NCBI RefSeq assembly: GCF_050436995.1
Contig: NC_134764.1
Span: forward strand, 3,906,001 to 3,970,000
Source of the DNA: Anticarsia gemmatalis
Taxonomy: Eukaryota; Arthropoda; Insecta; Lepidoptera; Erebidae
Direction of reading: 5' to 3'
Length of the DNA stretch: 64,000 nucleotides
Every line of letters starts with the position of its first letter. Position 1 is the first letter of the stretch. The notes under the pieces were generated by a model. The model saw only the letters and a program-made list of their open reading frames with translations. It had not been told where the DNA came from and ran no database searches. Made by a program: the position numbers and the translations under genes. Below are positions 59,201-64,000 of this stretch, piece after piece.

Positions 59201-62200
59201 AACAAATGGGAGCCGGTTTTCAGAGAGATTACGAACACAAGGAACTAAGTTAATGGTATTGGAGTTAATCGTGGTTTTTGTGTACAGCCTGAAGTTTCTC
59301 AGTCTGTCGGAAAGCGGTGAGGAGTCATTGGCAGCGCTGGATGCGCGGCTCGCCAACCTCGAGGAAGATGCGTTAGACGACATGCTCAATGATACACACA
59401 CCAATAAAAAGAAACCACAGGTAACGTTGTGCTATCTTACTGGTGCCTACAATCCCTAGATTATCTCTTAAACTGTCGTTGAATTTTGAAGGTACATATT
59501 ATTATCTCGAAGCTTCGCTGTATCAGTGAGCACACAATACCACACTATGAGTGTCTTATTGAGTTCGTTCTAAATCCTCCAAAATTTTCTTAGGTAACCC
59601 TATTATCTTATGTTTGAATTTGTAGCAGCTCCGCGCGGCTCGTCCAGCGCCAGCGTCGCAAAACATGGCAGGTGACAGTTGGGGTGGGTTCACCAAGTTG
59701 CCACATCTCAGCGGGCGCAGTAAGCCTCTACATCGCAGGAACACCACGGGACAAGTTCAGACAGACGGTATTTATGAAAGCGCCCCCATATTTTTATAGA
59801 ACTTATAATCTAAGTACCTCCAGCTTTTCCTACTTTCAGAGTAGTGTCCTACCGTCAAACGCACTATTTATTTGTTCTATAATTACTTTGAGTATACTCA
59901 AAGTATTCTTTTGTTTAATTAAAGTTTTTAGGGTAGTATTGATATGTAATGCTTGTGTTTTAGATATCAAAACAGAAATAGCGCTAGCGCAAGCGATTTC
60001 TGTAACTCGACCTTTGGCCGAGTACGATGCCTACATGGATAACAATAACAGCAAATGTAAGTAAAAGTACTGTTTTTTTATAATATGTAGATCTTAATTC
60101 CCGTTTCAATTTCCCAGTTAATCCTTGGAGCCCCAATTAAAGGATGGTCTGATGATTCTTCTTCCCTATTTTAGCATCGAGTGCAGAGAGCAGTGCGAAA
60201 CGGTCGCAGTTCGCGGTCAGCAAGTCTGTATCGTACGAGGTGCCGGCTGGTAATCCGAATAACGAGATCGCTGTGAAACATCTCGCCGTACAGCTGCCCA
60301 ATACTTCCCCTGACCAGTATGACAAGTAAGCTGCCATTTATCCAACCAGGGACCCAGTTCTAGCCTATTCCTTGACATCGTACTGGAAATACGTCTATAG
60401 CAAAGAAAGACTTCTATCGTATTTGAAGTTAACGATCACTGCCGTCGATTCTGTAATAATTTATCAAATAACGATAATTTAATTACTCTTCCCGATTTCC
60501 GTGTAATCTAATAAGTTTTAAAATGTTTGTCCCGTCTTAAATCGCGATTTTAAAATTAAGTAACATCATCTTTCTTCTCTGAGTCATTAAAGTAATTTTA
60601 ACACTTACTTTGTTACGGATTATCAGGATGAGTACCCTGGAGCTGGCCGAGGCGTTGTCGCAGAAGTCTCGCTCCACGTCCCGTACCCTCCAGCTGCTGG
60701 AGGCAGTGCGACGTAACGCGGAGGTTCAGCCGCCAGGTGGCGCGCTGCGGGAACTACTGCTGCGAGCGTTATACACGCACATTGAACACCCTGATGATGA
60801 GGTGCTAGTCGCGCTTGCACGGGCCCTGCTTACAGTAAGTTAACTTTTTACTGTTACTCCTATATTTTTATTGGATGGATGTTACTCACCTATACCTCAC
60901 ACATAATGATAATTACTTTGGGTAACGATAACGAGTTAATTATGCTGTAAAAAGAATATGATAATACATATGACACTTTTTGTTTGAAGGTTTGGCCTAA
61001 GAAAGTGCTACAAAAGCACTCCACAGCATTATTAAAAGCAGTTGATCTGAAAAATAACCTTTTATTGTTCTAGTTACGTGTGACCGGTCCACATCTGACG
61101 ACCGCATGTAAACTCGTCTTCAAAATAGCTAAGAATGATAAAAACGACCATTACTTTCGGAACACGAACCTTCTAGGTAAGTCAAATAAAAATAGAATAT
61201 CTTCTTAAAAGTTACACCAGCTATATGGAACCCTACGAATATCACAAAAGACCTGATTTAGAAAACAGGCTTAAGACTATTCTGTATTTCTCAGTACTAC
61301 GTCAGATGAGCCATGATATAATTGTGTGTTGTACAGAGCTGGTGGTGGAGGGGTGCGGGCGCGCGGAGCCGGTGTCGGAGAGCGCGTGCTGCGTGTTCGG
61401 GTGCGCGGCGCTGCGCGTGCTGGCGCTGGAGCCGCGCCTCGCCGCGCGCGCCACGGCCGCCGGCGCCGTGCACCTCACCGCGCTGCACCTCAAGATACTC
61501 AACAACGCGGTTAATATACGTTAACTACAGCCCGAAACTAGCTTTTATTCTTTTGTGGTTTTCTAAAAGACAACTCGAGCAGCTCATATCTTGCGTCGCG
61601 GGGAGTCTTAAAATCATACAAACAATGGTTTAGAGATTCCAAAAAAATTGTTCATTCAGAAAAACGAACCCACCACCTCCCCACGCCTTAACCATTGAGA
61701 AACTCGTCAGAAGACAGAGCTTTAGAACGACGACCTTATCATTACATTAAAATGACCTATTGGTTTGTATGCAGAAGGCAGAGAACCCTCGTTCTCTAGA
61801 CGAGCAGTGCACTCACGCTCTGTATCAAGTGACGGGTGCGCTGCGTAGTCTGGCGTCAGTGGTGGATGCACACGCGCACGAGTTCGTGGCGAGCGGCGCA
61901 CTGCCCGAGCTTGTAGCTGCTCTGTCGCTGCACACTGACAGAGATGTGCTCACGAACGTCGCACGATGTCTTAGGTATGATGGTTCCTTGCAAGTCTTAA
62001 TTACTACTGTTTTGCAGAAGAGTGTTACCCAGTCCATAACATTTTTCTCGCAAGCAACTAAAAAGAGACTTTGAGACCTCGATAGACCGACCCTCGAAAT
62101 CATCTACTTCCATATTTTCACTGGATACCGGGACCGACTACGAAAACTTCTTAAGGTCTCTAATCCGATTTTAAGTCTATTTTGAACCAAAACTCTGGGC

Positions 62201-63829
62201 CTGTCAATGGATTTCTGCCTGACAAGCCGGTTGAAGTGTAGAGTTGTTATCCCAGCGTGCTGTCAGTGTCGAGCGCGTGCCTGTCGTCGCTGGTGGTGGC
62301 GGCGGGCGCGGCGCGGGCGCTGCTGCGCGCGCTGGCGGCTTGCGGAGCGCGTGCGGCGCTGGCCGTGCGCCTCGCATACACGCTGGGGAACATGGCCGCC
62401 GCCGCCGAGCGGGCGCGCGACGATGTACGTACTTATAACTTGACAATTGAATTGAATTCGAATAATTGGAAACAGGCCCTTGTCTTCAAATTTTTATCAT
62501 AATCTTTCACTTCTCATGTTCTTTACATGAAAAATAGGTTATAATCCTATTTTAAACACTTGTTATGCAATGAAGCAATAGCCTAAACTCTGAATCGATG
62601 TCATGTAACAACAGACAAAGCTTTGGAATAAGTATAGTTTTTTTTCAAGAACATTGTGTTTTTACCAGATCTACAACGAAGAGGGGTCGATAGACGTACT
62701 GCTGACGATTCTGGAGTCGTACACTCAGCGCATTGCACAAGGTGCACGAGACGCAGACCAGGACCCCGACTTGCACTTGATCGGTATTTAATGCTTTCAA
62801 AGATTTACGATCTATTTTACATCTATTGTGAAGTGATCTTGAAAATTTCAGTACAATCCAAATAATCTATTGTTTCATAGGTACGGATTTGGGTGGGTCA
62901 GATGGTTCAGATGAGGATGTACTTATCAAGGTAAGCAGAATTCCACTTTTACACGCAGTCTGTTTGGAGAATTACATATAGGCTAGCCTTTAAGTCCACC
63001 ACGCTGGACTAGTAAGTCGAAACGTTGCATCAATTCAGTAACTTATAAAGAAGTATGTTTTCTTTTTCAGACAGTGCGCGTAGTCGCCAATCTATGTTTG
63101 TCGGAGCGCGCGGGTCGAGGGCTGGCTGCGACACATGCGGAAAGAACCGTCAAAGCTTTATACGCGTGTCTACAACTTGCTGATAATATCGTAGAACATG
63201 AGGTACAGTAAGCAAATAACCTACTTTACAAATATAAAGTAAAACACTCGAAAGTACTGAATTTTCAGTATCATTTAAACCTGTTGCTGAGTGTTGGTTA
63301 TGTCGCATTTGTACCGTGCAGAGATAATTAAAAAAAAATTGCAGAGCATGTCATCTGAGGAAAGACTAAGCACCATGGAGCGTCGCGAGGAGCTGGCGAC
63401 AGCGGCGCTGGCGACCCTCAACAACCTGACGTTTTACCGCGAGCCGCCGGACCCGCCCGACCCGCTGCACCTACACTACGATAACATCTGTAAAAGTAAG
63501 CTCTACCTGAAAATAATTTAAAAAATCACGTATGGAACATTTTTTGCTTTTTTCGGCCACTTTTTCTTGGTTTTCAAAAAGTGATTGACTGACATCTGCA
63601 ACACATTGGGAAGACTGGGACCGATCTGATTGCCGTCTTCTTAGGCTTTTCTTCAGTATTTCTGACATGTGTGTTGCGTCAGTGACGTGTGGCTGGGTGC
63701 GTGTGGGCGACAGCGCGGCGTCGTGCGAGGCGGTGCGCGCGCTCGGCAACATGTCGCGCGCGCCGCGCACCGCACAGCTCATCGTGCTGCACGGCGCCTT
63801 GGACACACTCGAGCCCTTCCTGTTGCACG
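56290..63829 (+). CDS. ARMC2: Armadillo repeat-containing protein 2, partial (continues past the window)
   Basis: Sixteen exons are visible: 56290-56398, 58855-59008, 59288-59420, 59626-59767, 59964-60056, 60175-60325, 60627-60834, 61074-61176, 61337-61509, 61775-61974, 62256-62424, 62669-62783, 62881-62930, 63071-63202, 63345-63495 and 63683-63829. They join in frame for about 743 residues; human ARMC2 has 867. The N-terminus KTSAEIISEARAAIYG followed by LRTRRPYTPREPQRALY is the ARMC2 signature. SLSESGEESLAALDARLANL also fits. Armadillo-type helices fill the second half (for example VTGPHLTTACKLVFKIAKND, ALATLNNLTFY and SCEAVRALGNMSRAP). ARMC2 is needed for axoneme and radial-spoke assembly in sperm flagella of mammals. 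The last donor (GTAATG at 63830) shows more exons follow. GC-rich coding exons in AT-rich introns. Confidence 0.93.
61560..61705 (-). mobile_element. Diverged SINE in an ARMC2 intron
   Basis: It keeps tail sequence like the 19713-19940 SINE (minus-strand CTCCCCGCGACGCAAGATAT, then GAGTTGTCTTTTAGAAAA) and a degraded B-box region GGTGGTGGGTTCGTTTTTCT. Ends approximate. Confidence 0.5.
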
Positions 63830-64000
63830 GTAATGTACACACCTCTATAGTAGTTTCATTTAATTCCTTTTGAAAAAGTTATCTGGTCTGCCTTTGTGTG
63901 TAAGACTTCAAGTACGGAAAATAATGAACTTCTGCGAGGAAATAGAATAATGAAAACGAGCAATTCGGAAGTCCAGTCTGCGGGCGAATGTAGGGACGAT

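Overview
The window looks like nuclear DNA of a moth or butterfly (Lepidoptera). Genes are intron-rich, with GT..AG introns in AT-rich DNA. The interspersed repeats are ones known from Lepidoptera: a ~250-bp Helitron-like element in four copies, tRNA-derived SINEs, an RTE-type LINE tail and several small DNA transposons. All protein models were built by hand from splice sites, and intron phases close in frame for every complete gene. Species cannot be determined from this sequence.

Layout: 1-1138 (+) 3' end of an apolipoprotein D-like lipocalin gene. 2536-7100 (-) lysosomal glucosylceramidase paralogue A (GH30, 12 exons). 8237-13195 (-) large secreted acidic protein of unknown function (1429 aa). 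15890-23308 (+) glucosylceramidase paralogue B (12 exons with the same intron phases). 24432-27125 (+) cyclin-dependent kinase 1 (7 exons). 31267-44501 (-) ZAD/C2H2 zinc-finger protein with a glutamine-rich C-terminus (16 exons, 13 fingers). Inside one of its introns on the opposite strand lies 37385-38404 (+), an intronless DNAJB13-like gene. 45852-48050 (+) Golgi SNARE GOSR1/Gos28. 51049-52689 (-) a second, smaller ZAD zinc-finger gene. 56290 to beyond 63829 (+) armadillo-repeat protein ARMC2, continuing past the window edge.

The most unusual feature is at 38587-41566. One zinc-finger exon of the 31267-44501 gene, plus a 44-bp linker, is tandemly repeated as a 266-bp unit. There are 11 apparently identical full copies and one shortened copy. 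Each copy keeps a phase-0 splice donor. The unit has no stop codon in any of the three minus-strand frames, so about 3 kb is open in all three. The terminal copy carries an in-frame 168-nt deletion that fuses two half fingers into one perfect C2H2 finger.

Mobile DNA: three PIF/Harbinger-like elements with TAA/TTA target duplications (one keeps half a MADF-domain ORF, one splits an older repeat whose uninterrupted copy lies 1.7 kb away), a piggyBac-like element with TTAA duplications and repeated GC-rich palindromes just after GOSR1, a THAP-encoding element remnant, a 220-bp foldback element and SINE copies. The genes do not form one pathway. Two of them (DNAJB13-like and ARMC2) belong to families tied to radial spokes of motile cilia and sperm flagella; two are lysosomal glycolipid hydrolases.
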